NCBI GenBank assembly: GCA_018715025.1
Contig: DVMK01000048.1
Location: forward strand, 1 to 10,294
Direction of reading: 5' to 3'
Origin: Candidatus Caccousia avistercoris
GTDB lineage: Bacteria > Bacillota > Clostridia > Oscillospirales > Acutalibacteraceae
Length of the DNA stretch: 10,294 bases
A program made the translations under genes and the position numbers. How positions within the stretch are numbered: position 1 is the first letter of the stretch; each line of letters opens with the position of its first letter. This document shows positions 1 through 6,742 of this stretch, piece after piece. The notes under the pieces are model-generated. The model did not search any database, was not told the origin of the DNA, and saw nothing but the letters and a program-made list of their open reading frames with translations.

Positions 1-444
1 GGCGATATCCTGCTGGATTTTTATGGCCGCATGGTTCCTCCCTGCAGCAACGACCTGAACTTTACGTTCCGCGCCAAAGGGTGGGACTATGAGAAGAACG
101 ATGCCGCCCTCAGCTACATTGGCGGCTTGAACGGCTGGTGGACGAACCAGCTTGGCATAGAAAAGTACCCCTCCAACAGCCCCCAGGCGCTGACCCATGG
201 CTTTTTGGCCGAAACCGGGCGGGAATACCACATTCAGGCAGGGATCTGCCAGAACCGCTGCTTTGTAGCGGTAGATGGCCGTGTGTTATTGGAGCTGGAG
301 GACCCCAGCCCGATTCAGGAACCAGACTGCTGCCGGGTGGGGTTGGGCGTTTACGCCGGGCAGATTGCCTTCCGCCAGTTCCGCTTGTACCGCATTCACT
401 GGACAGAGCTCCCCTTCGCTTACGTCTCAGAGGGAGACATCTAG
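1..444 (+). CDS. C-terminal part of a probable concanavalin-A-fold (lectin/glucanase-like) protein, 5' end outside window
   Basis: The reading frame is open from the first base and ends at TAG 442-444, giving 147 residues with no start in the window; the ATG at 31 lies inside the frame and is not a likely start. The visible part is rich in beta-strand patterns: hydrophobic/aromatic strands alternate with Gly/Asp turns, there is a tryptophan-rich YIGGLNGWW stretch, and then HIQAG, CFVAVDGRVLLEL and a closing IAFRQFRLYRI strand. 'Ligand or ligand-mimic, then VDG-x-LLEL, then a final strand' is typical of LamG/DUF1080/DUF1961-like jelly-roll domains that bind or cut polysaccharides. I could not assign an exact family. 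It converges on the minus-strand glycan operon, so the two may serve the same pathway, but this is inference. No membrane segment or anchor is visible in this part. Confidence 0.6.
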   Translation, partial: GDILLDFYGRMVPPCSNDLNFTFRAKGWDYEKNDAALSYIGGLNGWWTNQLGIEKYPSNSPQALTHGFLAETGREYHIQAGICQNRCFVAVDGRVLLELEDPSPIQEPDCCRVGLGVYAGQIAFRQFRLYRIHWTELPFAYVSEGDI

Positions 445-606
445 TCCAGAACACCTGGATGAGATAGCAGCAATATTTTATTGCTATTATAGCACGATGA
501 AGAAAATTGCACAATTTATTTTTTACATCTCTCTTTTTATTTAACAAATATGGAAAGTCAAGAATGAGAGTTGTTTTTTGCATTCTTCGGCATTCGTCTT
601 TTCTGC

Positions 607-632
607 AGCCACTCGCTCAGCGGGTGGCTTTT
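607..632 (+). terminator. Probable rho-independent terminator of the plus-strand gene
   Basis: Arms 607-616 and 620-629 pair over ten positions with one G-T wobble, closing on a three-base loop, and the run continues as TTTT (629-632). It lies 163 nt after the TAG of the lectin-like gene, so it would end that transcript after a long 3' UTR. Confidence 0.6.
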
Positions 633-752
633 ACTTTGCAAAAACCACCTCAAGGCGGCTTCCCTGGAACTCAGCAAAGTCAAAATTTCTGCTGACACCG
701 GCGCCCTTCTCTCAGGGAGGGCATTCGATTTAACCGCAGCTCCTCTTACACA

Positions 753-791
753 GAAAAGCCGCCTCCCGCTTTTGCAAAAGCGGGAGGCAGC
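753..791 (-). terminator. Probable rho-independent terminator of the minus-strand operon
   Basis: Positions 761-788 are a perfect 28-bp palindrome. Read on the minus strand, the stem can extend a further three pairs (760·789 wobble, 759-790, 758-791). It is then followed directly by TTTT (complement of 754-757) and C. On the plus strand no T-run follows, so the polarity fits termination of the minus-strand operon, about 140 nt beyond the sialidase-like stop codon. Confidence 0.6.
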
Positions 792-804
792 CGGGGCGGC
801 TGCC
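786..804. repeat. Inverted repeat overlapping the terminator palindrome
   Basis: The 7-bp arm GGCAGCC (786-792) pairs with GGCTGCC (798-804) around a GGGGC loop. It shares bases 786-791 with the terminator stem at 753-791, so the two hairpins cannot both form fully; they are alternative folds. Confidence 0.6.
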
Positions 805-822
805 GAAAAAGCTTGCTGCAGC

Positions 823-857
823 GCGGGGCGCGCAGAACCAAGAGCCGCGCGCCCCGC
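823..857. repeat. Strong GC-rich inverted repeat (11-bp arms)
   Basis: GCGGGGCGCGC (823-833) is exactly complementary to GCGCGCCCCGC (847-857), with a 13-nt loop. On the plus strand it is followed only by TTT, and on the minus strand by no T-run, so it is a weak terminator on its own. It may protect the 3' end of the minus-strand transcript. A weaker bulged hairpin (about 871-898) lies between it and the operon's last stop codon. Confidence 0.7.
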
Positions 858-927
858 TTTGGAAAAGGCGGGCGAAAGCCTTCCCTTTGCTTTTCGCCAC
901 GCTGCTTGAAAAAACATTCCCCTTCCC

Positions 928-1971
928 CTAGTCTGTGATTTCCAGCACCAGATGCTCAATCGCCGTGTGGCGGTTCATGTAGATCACGTTCAGGCGGCCG
1001 TCCCTGTCCCTGCACATGGCGGGCTGACACTTGTTGCCCGGGGCGGGGGCCAGCTCGATCAGGTTTTTCCAGGTCATGCCTTCGTCCTTGGAATAAGCCA
1101 GCGTCAAGGGGCTGCGCTCGTGCCAGTCGGCTACAGGGGTGTCGTTGTAGGCCATGAGAATGGTGCTGCTGTCCCAGCTGATCACGTCAATTTTTGACTC
1201 GTTGTTGAGGATGGAGGTGGGCACGGGCTTCGTCCAGGTTCTGCCGCCGTCCCGGCTTTCCGCTGTGTAGGACACCAGCGACTGAACGCCCGCGCCCCAG
1301 CCTGTGCTGCCGGGGCAGGTGCGGGTAAACATGCGGATGACCCCGCCCGGCCGCAGGCAGAGCGCCGGCTCCCGGATCAGGTTGCCGTCCTCCGCCCACA
1401 GGATGGGGCCTTTTTCCCAGGTTTCGCCGTCGTCGTGAGAAAGGTAGATGCGCACGGCGCCGAAATATTTGTCAGGCAGCTCGCTGCTGGTGGAGGCGAA
1501 CACGATGGTGCCGTCCTCCAGCAGAACGCTGTCGTTGGAGGCATGGCCGCTCTGGATCCCCGCAGGCCTGGCGGGCTCCCATGTGCGTCCTCCATCCTTT
1601 GTCTTGCGCGTCCACAGCTCGTCGCGGCCGTTGCACCAGGTGGTAAAATTCACTTCCGTGTCCAGAAATTTGGCGAACAGAAGGATAATTTCCCCCTGCT
1701 TGTTTTTGATGAATATGGGGTCGTGGCAGCAGTAGCGGATGTCGCAGCCTACGGCGTCCGGGTTTGACCACTTCTCTGCGCCGGGCTCCAGCACAGACAC
1801 CCAGTCTTTCGCATCGCGCCCCATGGGGTCGCCGTTCCACTGCAGGAAGCCGCCGTTCCACACAGCCAGCAGATTGCCGTTGTCCGCCAGGGTCAGGCTG
1901 GGCATGTGGTAGCACTGGCGCTCGTCAAACCATTCCACCACCCATTTTCTGTCTATGATCTTTGCCTGCAT
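928..1971 (-). CDS. Sialidase-like BNR/Asp-box beta-propeller protein
   Basis: A 347-residue cytoplasmic-looking protein (no signal peptide) of the BNR_2 'sialidase family' type. Four Asp-boxes (S/T-x-D-x-G-x-T-W) are visible: TKDGGRTW at 124-131, SHDDGETW at 178-185, SRDGGRTW at 239-246 and SKDEGMTW at 294-301. The spacing fits the blades of a six-bladed propeller. Near the N-terminus (about 22-40) HMPSLTLADNGNLLAVW sits where exo-sialidases carry the FRIP arginine motif; here there is no arginine. Other conserved-looking pieces are EPALCLRPGGVIRMFTR (201-217) and NNESKIDVISW (256-266). The family includes sialidases and propellers of other or unknown specificity, so the substrate is open. 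I chose the ATG at 1971 because AAAGGAG lies 7 nt upstream; a longer frame to 2076 would run into the preceding gene. It is the last gene of the operon, 28 nt after the TIM-barrel gene. Confidence 0.85.
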   Translation of the reverse strand: MQAKIIDRKWVVEWFDERQCYHMPSLTLADNGNLLAVWNGGFLQWNGDPMGRDAKDWVSVLEPGAEKWSNPDAVGCDIRYCCHDPIFIKNKQGEIILLFAKFLDTEVNFTTWCNGRDELWTRKTKDGGRTWEPARPAGIQSGHASNDSVLLEDGTIVFASTSSELPDKYFGAVRIYLSHDDGETWEKGPILWAEDGNLIREPALCLRPGGVIRMFTRTCPGSTGWGAGVQSLVSYTAESRDGGRTWTKPVPTSILNNESKIDVISWDSSTILMAYNDTPVADWHERSPLTLAYSKDEGMTWKNLIELAPAPGNKCQPAMCRDRDGRLNVIYMNRHTAIEHLVLEITD

Positions 1972-1978
1972 CGTCGTT

Positions 1979-1985
1979 CTCCTTT
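1979..1985 (-). promoter_or_regulatory. Ribosome binding site of the sialidase-like gene
   Basis: AAAGGAG on the minus strand, 7 nt before the ATG at 1971. It decides the start: the upstream in-frame ATG at 2076 lies inside the preceding gene, and its extra N-terminal 35 residues are arginine/proline-rich and unlike the rest of the protein. Confidence 0.8.
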
Positions 1986-1999
1986 CACGTATGGATCCA

Positions 2000-4060
2000 C
2001 TATTCCTGCGGGGACTGCCGCCCGGAAGAAAAGCGCAGCAGAACCGCCTCCATGCTGGGGACCGCCGCGGGCACACAGACGGCGGCGTCCGCCGCCTGGC
2101 AGGAAACAGCCTGCGGCGCAGGGGCCTCCTCCCAGGAAGGCCAGGCCTGCGCTGCGGCCGGCGCAGCCCCCGGCGGGAACGCCAGCGTCACCGCTTCCAC
2201 GCTATCCGTACTTCCGTTGACCAGGTAAAGGTCAACCCCGCCCTCCCCCGCGAAGCAGTAAGGCTCCAGGTAAGGCGCGCCGCATACCAGGGGGAAGGGC
2301 GCGCCCGCCGTCCGCAGCACGTCGTGAAGCACCTCCTGCCGCACACGGTTCAGGAGCATGGGCGGCAGAGAGACAGGGCTTTCAAAGCCCCCGAAGGGAT
2401 AAATGAGCACGCGCCCGTTCACCACCACCTGGCCGGAGGCGGTGCGGCGGCGGAAGGAGTCGTACAGCGCGGTATATTCCTCCTTCTGTGCGTCCTCCGC
2501 ATAGGTGACATCCACCGCGTCGCTGCAGGAAATGACGGCGGAAGCCCGGGCGTTTCTGCGCCCGCCGTATTCCTTCCCGTTGGAAACCTGTTCGTAGGCG
2601 TAAGCGCCGCTGTTCTGGCGCAGCCAGGCCACCCGTTCCAGCCCGGCCAGGCGGCCCAGGCCCATCTCCCACAGGGTGTAGGAGGCGTCACCGTTTAAAA
2701 TGACGAAATTGTCTGCAAACAGCCGCGTCAGCGTCTCTGCGTCCCAGTTCCGCAAAACTTGGCCGGACACCGCCACCAACTGCCTCTTCATGCGGGGATT
2801 GCCGGTGTACGCATAGGGCACGCCCATGGCGGGCAGCAGCCCGGCGAAGAACACCTCCTGGGGGTACAGCTCCTCCATAGACTCCCCCTTGCTGGTGTGG
2901 AGCGTATAAGAGGAACGAGGGCTGTACAGCACCTGGACGCCCAGCCGTTCCTCCTGGAACACGCCGGTGCGGGCCATGGCGTTCAGGTAAGGCTTTGTGC
3001 GGCGCAGCATTTGCTCGTAGCCGTCCTGCCAGACGATGCCGTTCCCGTTGAGATCATACAGATCAATCGTGATGCCGGACAAATTCATCGGCAGGGCGCT
3101 TAACAGCTGAAAGCGGGTAAACCGGCGGGACTTGGAAAACAGGGAAAAGGGGAAATTTTCCAATTCCGGGTACACCTCGGTCTCTTCCGGAAGCATGGCG
3201 CGGGTGAGCATAGAGACCATGTTGAAGCCGTGCAGGTAGGCCGACGGGGAATTTTCCTGGTAGCCCGGCAGGTGTATCCTGTCCACAGGCGGGCGGCCTG
3301 CCGCTAGCGTATGAAGCAGCGCATGCCAGTCACGCCCTTCCGCCGCGTGAACGTGAGGGGCAGAGCTCATAAGCCCCACCTTTGCCTGTTCCGACACGCC
3401 GCGCACCGCCCGGGCAATGGCCCCGGCGGCGCTGAGCATCGTCTCGCGGCTTACATCCAGCCAGATTTTCCGGTAAGGGTGCGGTTCCCCGGGGCGGAGC
3501 ACGCCCGCCACAAATTCTTCCCGGGTTAATTCTTTCCCCGCAAGGGCGCTGTACAGCTTCATGTGCTCGCTGCAAAAGCATCCGCCCCACGCAAGGGGAT
3601 CGTGGTTGTGCAGGCGGAAGTCGTCCTCCACCCAGAGGATGGAGGGCTCCAGCGCGGCGTAACGGGCGTACAGCTGGGCGATGTACGCCTGCCATTCCTG
3701 GCACAGGGGGCAGACGCAGAGGCTTGCCTCGCTGCCCTGCGGGTCTACCATCAGGCGAAAGTTCTGCCCCGGCCGCAGCGTTTTTCCCAGGTCTGCGTGC
3801 ATCACGCTGTGCCACTGGTTGACAGACATGGTCACCCCCTTTTCCGCCAGCAGCGCGCGTATTTTTTCCATCATGGCAAGATAGACATCCTGCTCCTTGA
3901 AATCCATGTGCCCGGTGTTGATCTCCTCCACATTGGCAAACACCGCCACATCGTCAATATCCGCTTCCTCCACATAGCGAAGCAGCGCCGGGATCTCTTC
4001 GCCGTCATTAAAACCCGGGTCGCAGCAGAAACGGAAAATATACTGGAACGGCCCCTTCAC
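2000..4060 (-). CDS. Putative TIM-barrel glycosidase (GH42-like architecture), family unassigned
   Basis: A 686-residue protein without signal peptide. Residues 1 to about 390 read like a (beta/alpha)8 barrel: a start with YIFRFCCDPGFND, then VAVFANVEEIN (39-49), ILWVEDDFRLHNHDP (141-155), KVGLMSSAPHVH (227-238), EVYPELENFPFS (295-306) and GITIDLYDLNG (329-339). E145 and E299/E301 are candidate catalytic acids at strand ends; this is inference. A CxCxxC (C115, C117, C120) and a GCFCSEH (C161, C163, H166) could form a metal site, as in GH42 beta-galactosidases, which bind zinc through a cysteine cluster. Residues 390-580 resemble a Rossmann-like/trimerisation domain, and the end (about 600-680) a beta-sandwich. 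The start is GTG at 4060, preceded by a G-rich Shine-Dalgarno (4067-4078) at 6-nt spacing. The gene lies 45 nt after the esterase and 28 nt before the propeller gene. Probably a glycoside hydrolase; substrate unknown. Confidence 0.7.
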   Translation of the reverse strand: MKGPFQYIFRFCCDPGFNDGEEIPALLRYVEEADIDDVAVFANVEEINTGHMDFKEQDVYLAMMEKIRALLAEKGVTMSVNQWHSVMHADLGKTLRPGQNFRLMVDPQGSEASLCVCPLCQEWQAYIAQLYARYAALEPSILWVEDDFRLHNHDPLAWGGCFCSEHMKLYSALAGKELTREEFVAGVLRPGEPHPYRKIWLDVSRETMLSAAGAIARAVRGVSEQAKVGLMSSAPHVHAAEGRDWHALLHTLAAGRPPVDRIHLPGYQENSPSAYLHGFNMVSMLTRAMLPEETEVYPELENFPFSLFSKSRRFTRFQLLSALPMNLSGITIDLYDLNGNGIVWQDGYEQMLRRTKPYLNAMARTGVFQEERLGVQVLYSPRSSYTLHTSKGESMEELYPQEVFFAGLLPAMGVPYAYTGNPRMKRQLVAVSGQVLRNWDAETLTRLFADNFVILNGDASYTLWEMGLGRLAGLERVAWLRQNSGAYAYEQVSNGKEYGGRRNARASAVISCSDAVDVTYAEDAQKEEYTALYDSFRRRTASGQVVVNGRVLIYPFGGFESPVSLPPMLLNRVRQEVLHDVLRTAGAPFPLVCGAPYLEPYCFAGEGGVDLYLVNGSTDSVEAVTLAFPPGAAPAAAQAWPSWEEAPAPQAVSCQAADAAVCVPAAVPSMEAVLLRFSSGRQSPQE

Positions 4061-4105
4061 AGGACGCCCCCCTTCCTTGTGTCAATAGAATGATGGGCAG
4101 AAGGA

Positions 4106-5518
4106 CTATTCCTGCCCGATTGGCACGCCGTAAAACGAAAGCATCGGCATGCGCATGCAGTCGCTGGGAATGGCAGCGCCCGGGTTCATGCGCCAAGCGC
4201 CGTGCAGGCGCGCGCCCGCGCCCAGGGGGCGCTCAAAGGTAATGGTCAGGCTGTCGCGGCCCGTTTCATACGCCTTGGGCGCCGCAAGGCCCTGCGCATC
4301 CTCCGCCTCAAAGGGCAGCAGGGAGGCTGGTACCTCGAAGGGGTTCAGCCAGTTGCGGATACGGGAAAAGCGCACCTCCACCGTGTCGGGGGCCGTCTGC
4401 ACCGCCGACTCCGGTTCCGGGGCCATCCAGTCCACCGGGCGGCCGTAGCATTCGGCCAGGGCGGCGCGGGCGCAGCGTTCGCCCACCACCAGGTTTCCCT
4501 CGGCGGAATTGTGGATGAAATCATACAGGGCAAGGTCGGCCGACGGCACCACCGTCACATGGGGCAGCTTGTGCCACGCCTGGCGCTGGGCCTCGCGCAC
4601 CATGCCCCACTGGCGGTCCAGCTTTTCGCTGGGGTTTTCCAGGCACCGGTTGAGCTGCACTGTGAGGAAGGGAAGCTCCGGCTGCCCCAGCGCCTGGCGG
4701 GTATGCCGCACCAGGGCGGAAAAGCGCTGAAAATATGTTTCCGCACTGTCCTCATAGCCCTCGGCCTCCCCCTGGTACCAGAGAACCGCCTTGGGGTGGA
4801 TGTCATAGTCGGCCAGCATCTCCAGCATATTGGTAAAAAGCGCGCCGTTTTCCTCCGGGTTCCACCAGCGCAGCGGCGCGCCGCCGTAGGCGCAGGGCAC
4901 CAGGCCAATGGGGAAGCCCAGCTCGTGCTTGAGCCGTTTTGCAAAATGAAGCCAGGGGCTGTGGCCCGGGTTGTGGTTTTCGTAATGGCCCACATGTACC
5001 GCCTGGGTCGTTTCCCCCAACGGGTGGGTGGCAAGCTCCCACCTGGCGCTGGAGCGCAGCACATGCACGCCCAGCTCGGGGTCGTCTGCCACCGGGTTTT
5101 TGGCGCGGCCCGCCGCGTTGCTCTGCCCGGCAATGACAAACACATCGCCCACGCCTATGCTGTGCACCATGTCGCCCCGCGTGCAGGAAAGGCCGTCCCA
5201 GCCCTCGTAATCCATGTAGGTTTCAATGCGGTACAGGCCGCCGGCAGGCACATGCGGAAAAACCGTTTCCCAGCGCCCGTCCTCCAGCACCGTGCACTCT
5301 GTCCACGGAACCACAGACTCGCCGGTGCTCTCCAGCGCTATGCGGGCCTTTACTGTCGTTTTGGCGCAAGGCACATCAGAAAACTGCAGCGGCAGCTCCT
5401 GCGAAAGGCGCGTCAGGCGGTACCTTCCCTCCAGCCGGATGCACGCCGTGCCGTCCTCCCCCTGCTGAAAAATCTGCCAGGGAGACGCGCCCCGCGTAAT
5501 CGTCACGCCATAGTCCAT
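4106..5518 (-). CDS. SGNH-type carbohydrate acetylesterase (sialate O-acetylesterase/SASA family)
   Basis: A 470-residue hydrolase expected to remove O-acetyl esters from sugars. The nucleophile block is clear: VFVIAGQSNAAGR at 126-138, with Ser133 in the GQSN motif of SASA/CE6-type esterases. Later blocks follow the family order: GLVPCAYGGAPLRWW (205-219, oxyanion glycine region), VLWYQGEAEG (245-254), and the C-terminal catalytic pair D328 / H336 in ADLALYDFIHNSAEGN. About 115 N-terminal residues form an extra beta-rich domain and about 90 C-terminal residues form another. There is no signal peptide, so it probably acts on imported sugars; many family members are secreted, which makes this notable. 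ATG at 5518 is preceded by GAGGGA at 7-nt spacing. It follows the PHP gene by 44 nt. The name 'sialate' is by family; acetylated xylan or pectin fragments are equally possible substrates. Confidence 0.87.
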   Translation of the reverse strand: MDYGVTITRGASPWQIFQQGEDGTACIRLEGRYRLTRLSQELPLQFSDVPCAKTTVKARIALESTGESVVPWTECTVLEDGRWETVFPHVPAGGLYRIETYMDYEGWDGLSCTRGDMVHSIGVGDVFVIAGQSNAAGRAKNPVADDPELGVHVLRSSARWELATHPLGETTQAVHVGHYENHNPGHSPWLHFAKRLKHELGFPIGLVPCAYGGAPLRWWNPEENGALFTNMLEMLADYDIHPKAVLWYQGEAEGYEDSAETYFQRFSALVRHTRQALGQPELPFLTVQLNRCLENPSEKLDRQWGMVREAQRQAWHKLPHVTVVPSADLALYDFIHNSAEGNLVVGERCARAALAECYGRPVDWMAPEPESAVQTAPDTVEVRFSRIRNWLNPFEVPASLLPFEAEDAQGLAAPKAYETGRDSLTITFERPLGAGARLHGAWRMNPGAAIPSDCMRMPMLSFYGVPIGQE

Positions 5519-5562
5519 CTCTGCATCCCTCTTTCCCTGTCCATTCTGTTTCCGCCCCGCCG

Positions 5563-6519
5563 TCAGCCTTTATCCCTTGTGAGGTAATAGGGGTTCATCC
5601 AGGCCTTTCTGCCCTGCCCGTCCGTCAGCTGCACCCAGAGGAACCGGGCCGCCTCCGGCACCTTTTCCAGGTTTACCTCAATGTGCGTCAGGCTGTTGTC
5701 CTGGGAAAAGCCGCAGTAAACCGGGTCGATCATCTGCGTCGTCACATGGGCGCGCCGCACGGGGGAACACTCTACCACCAGCTTCCCGCCCTCAATATAG
5801 CTTTCCAAAATCTCGGGGCCTGTGGAGGCATAGAACCGCATTTCGTCGTACGCCTGTATAATGGCGGGGTAGCTCAGTTCTGGCGCCTTGAACACCACCC
5901 AGCCCCCGCAGGAGTCGTCCTCGCAGCCACGGCTCTGGTGGTTGTCGTCTGCGGCGATGCAGCGGATAGGGCGCCGCAGCATCCGCAGCGCCATGGCGTA
6001 TTCGTTGTGGCTGTCGCCGTTGTTGTTGCTCACTTCACAGCTGTAATTGTAAATTTCCAGGCCGTCGAAGCCGCCGTACCCCAGAAACTCGTCCGGCCCT
6101 TCGCAGGACCACGCGGGGTGGTTGTAATTCACAAGATAGCCTGCCTGGTGGAACTCGTCAATCTTAGCGCGGATCGCCTCGCCGGTGTAGCTTTCTGCCC
6201 GGAAAACCGGCAGCGCACAGGCAGGGTCCCGCGCAATGGCGCACAGGTGGCAGGTCTGGTTAAACTCGTTCTTTTTTCCGTAGACAAAGCTGTCGGTGTC
6301 CACCTCCAGGCCTGCCAGCGCCAGGAATTCCCCGTCGTTCAAATCGCTGTGGTCGAGAAAAATATTGTGGTCGGTGAACGCCACAATGCTGTACCCGTTT
6401 TTCTTGTAATGCTCCTTCGCCTGCCCCGGGGTGAACCGGCCGTCTGAGCAGGTGGTGTGGCTGTGCAGGTTGGCCTTGTAGGAATGGTAGTCCCTTGGCA
6501 AAAGTTCAATGCGCCCCAT
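5563..6519 (-). CDS. PHP-domain metallohydrolase, CehA/McbA-like
   Basis: A 318-residue protein with all the usual PHP metal motifs: LHSHTTCSDG at 18-27, TDHN at 49-52, GLEV at 70-73 (Glu72), NHPAW at 133-137 and DDNHQ at 191-195. These residues bind two or three divalent metals and hydrolyse phosphoesters or amides. The PHP part ends near 230. The rest (about 232-318) is a small beta domain ending in KAWMNPYYL, the ending typical of CehA/McbA proteins. No signal peptide or membrane segment is seen. ATG at 6519 is preceded by AAGGAG (6529-6534), 9 nt upstream. The gene opens the enzyme section of the operon after a 223-nt gap and is followed 44 nt later by the esterase. Its role in glycan use is not known; a sugar-phosphate or a modified-sugar hydrolase would fit. 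The PHP call is firm and the substrate is not. Confidence 0.87.
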   Translation of the reverse strand: MGRIELLPRDYHSYKANLHSHTTCSDGRFTPGQAKEHYKKNGYSIVAFTDHNIFLDHSDLNDGEFLALAGLEVDTDSFVYGKKNEFNQTCHLCAIARDPACALPVFRAESYTGEAIRAKIDEFHQAGYLVNYNHPAWSCEGPDEFLGYGGFDGLEIYNYSCEVSNNNGDSHNEYAMALRMLRRPIRCIAADDNHQSRGCEDDSCGGWVVFKAPELSYPAIIQAYDEMRFYASTGPEILESYIEGGKLVVECSPVRRAHVTTQMIDPVYCGFSQDNSLTHIEVNLEKVPEAARFLWVQLTDGQGRKAWMNPYYLTRDKG

Positions 6520-6582
6520 GATGATACACTCCTTCCGTTTTTCTGCCGCGGTGCGCGGAAAACCGGCGCGCCCGCCAATAAG

Positions 6583-6636
6583 GCGGCGCCGCCCTCTGAA
6601 AACATCCTTATCCGGTTCTCAGAGGAACGGCGCCGC
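6583..6636 (-). terminator. Long hairpin after the SBP gene, possible partial terminator/attenuator or 3'-end protector
   Basis: Outer arms GCGGCGCCG (6583-6591) and CGGCGCCGC (6628-6636) pair exactly over 9 bp. Inner arms CCTCTGA (6593-6599) and TCAGAGG (6619-6625) pair over 7 bp, separated from the outer stem by a small internal loop. On the minus strand the hairpin is followed by C, then CTTATT, a weak U-tract. It sits about 100 nt after the lipoprotein stop and 63 nt before the PHP start. Whether it stops, slows or protects transcripts is not decided by sequence alone. Confidence 0.5.
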
Positions 6637-6717
6637 TTTGACTGCCCGGCCGGAAGGCCGCCGGAGGCAGGCGGCCAGGCCCTTCTATACTTCCCGGCGT
6701 TTCCCGCCGGTTCTCAG
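6612..6717. repeat. 11-bp direct repeat in the spacer after the SBP gene
   Basis: CCGGTTCTCAG occurs at 6612-6622 and again at 6707-6717, 95 bp apart. The first copy covers part of the loop and inner right arm of the long hairpin; the second overlaps the right arm of the 6694-6710 hairpin. It could be a remnant of a duplicated structure or coincidence in GC-rich spacer DNA. Confidence 0.5.
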
Positions 6718-6742
6718 GTACACAAAGCGAAAGGCAAAAGCC

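Larger units (their letters stand above)
445..927. other. Intergenic region between convergent genes, hairpin-rich, no convincing gene
   Basis: This 483-bp stretch separates the plus-strand lectin-like gene from the end of the minus-strand operon. The first part (about 465-560) is AT-rich and contains a weak AT hairpin (arms 469-475 and 479-485, TTT loop). The second part is GC-rich and packed with inverted repeats, listed separately. Small open frames exist on both strands but lack ribosome binding sites and protein-like composition. I see no tRNA or recognisable structured RNA. Confidence 0.7.
6520..6742 (-). other. 223-nt spacer between the lipoprotein and PHP genes, hairpin-rich
   Basis: The largest spacer in the operon, containing several stem-loops: 6583-6636 (long, imperfect), 6656-6676 (7-bp arms, 7-nt loop), 6647-6660 (5-bp arms), 6694-6710 (CCGGCG/CGCCGG, 5-nt loop) and a small one spanning the stop codon (6731-6744). 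No convincing promoter (-35/-10) is seen on the minus strand. The likely role is to hold back or protect transcript ends so that the transporter parts are made in excess over the enzymes. Confidence 0.6.

Noticed and set aside
507..560. Promoter-like AT-rich stretch after the lectin-like gene
   Set aside because: A TTGCAC box can be found, but no matching -10 at proper spacing and no gene follows before the terminators.
558..959. Minus-strand open frame of 133 codons in the spacer, and plus-strand frame 571-909
   Set aside because: Both read through the hairpin cluster; they have low-complexity Ala/Arg composition, no ribosome site, and the minus frame overlaps the sialidase end.
928..1971. 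Naming this a sialic-acid utilisation (nan) locus
   Set aside because: No NanA, NanE, NanK, NagA or NagB homologue is present, and the sialidase-like propeller does not show the arginine motif; the substrate is left open.
1972..2076. 35-codon N-terminal extension of the sialidase-like protein
   Set aside because: It overlaps the TIM-barrel gene, is Arg/Pro-rich, and the AAAGGAG before ATG 1971 is a much better start.
4202..5587. Plus-strand open frame of 461 codons
   Set aside because: Antisense shadow of the SASA esterase; the real frame carries all catalytic motifs.
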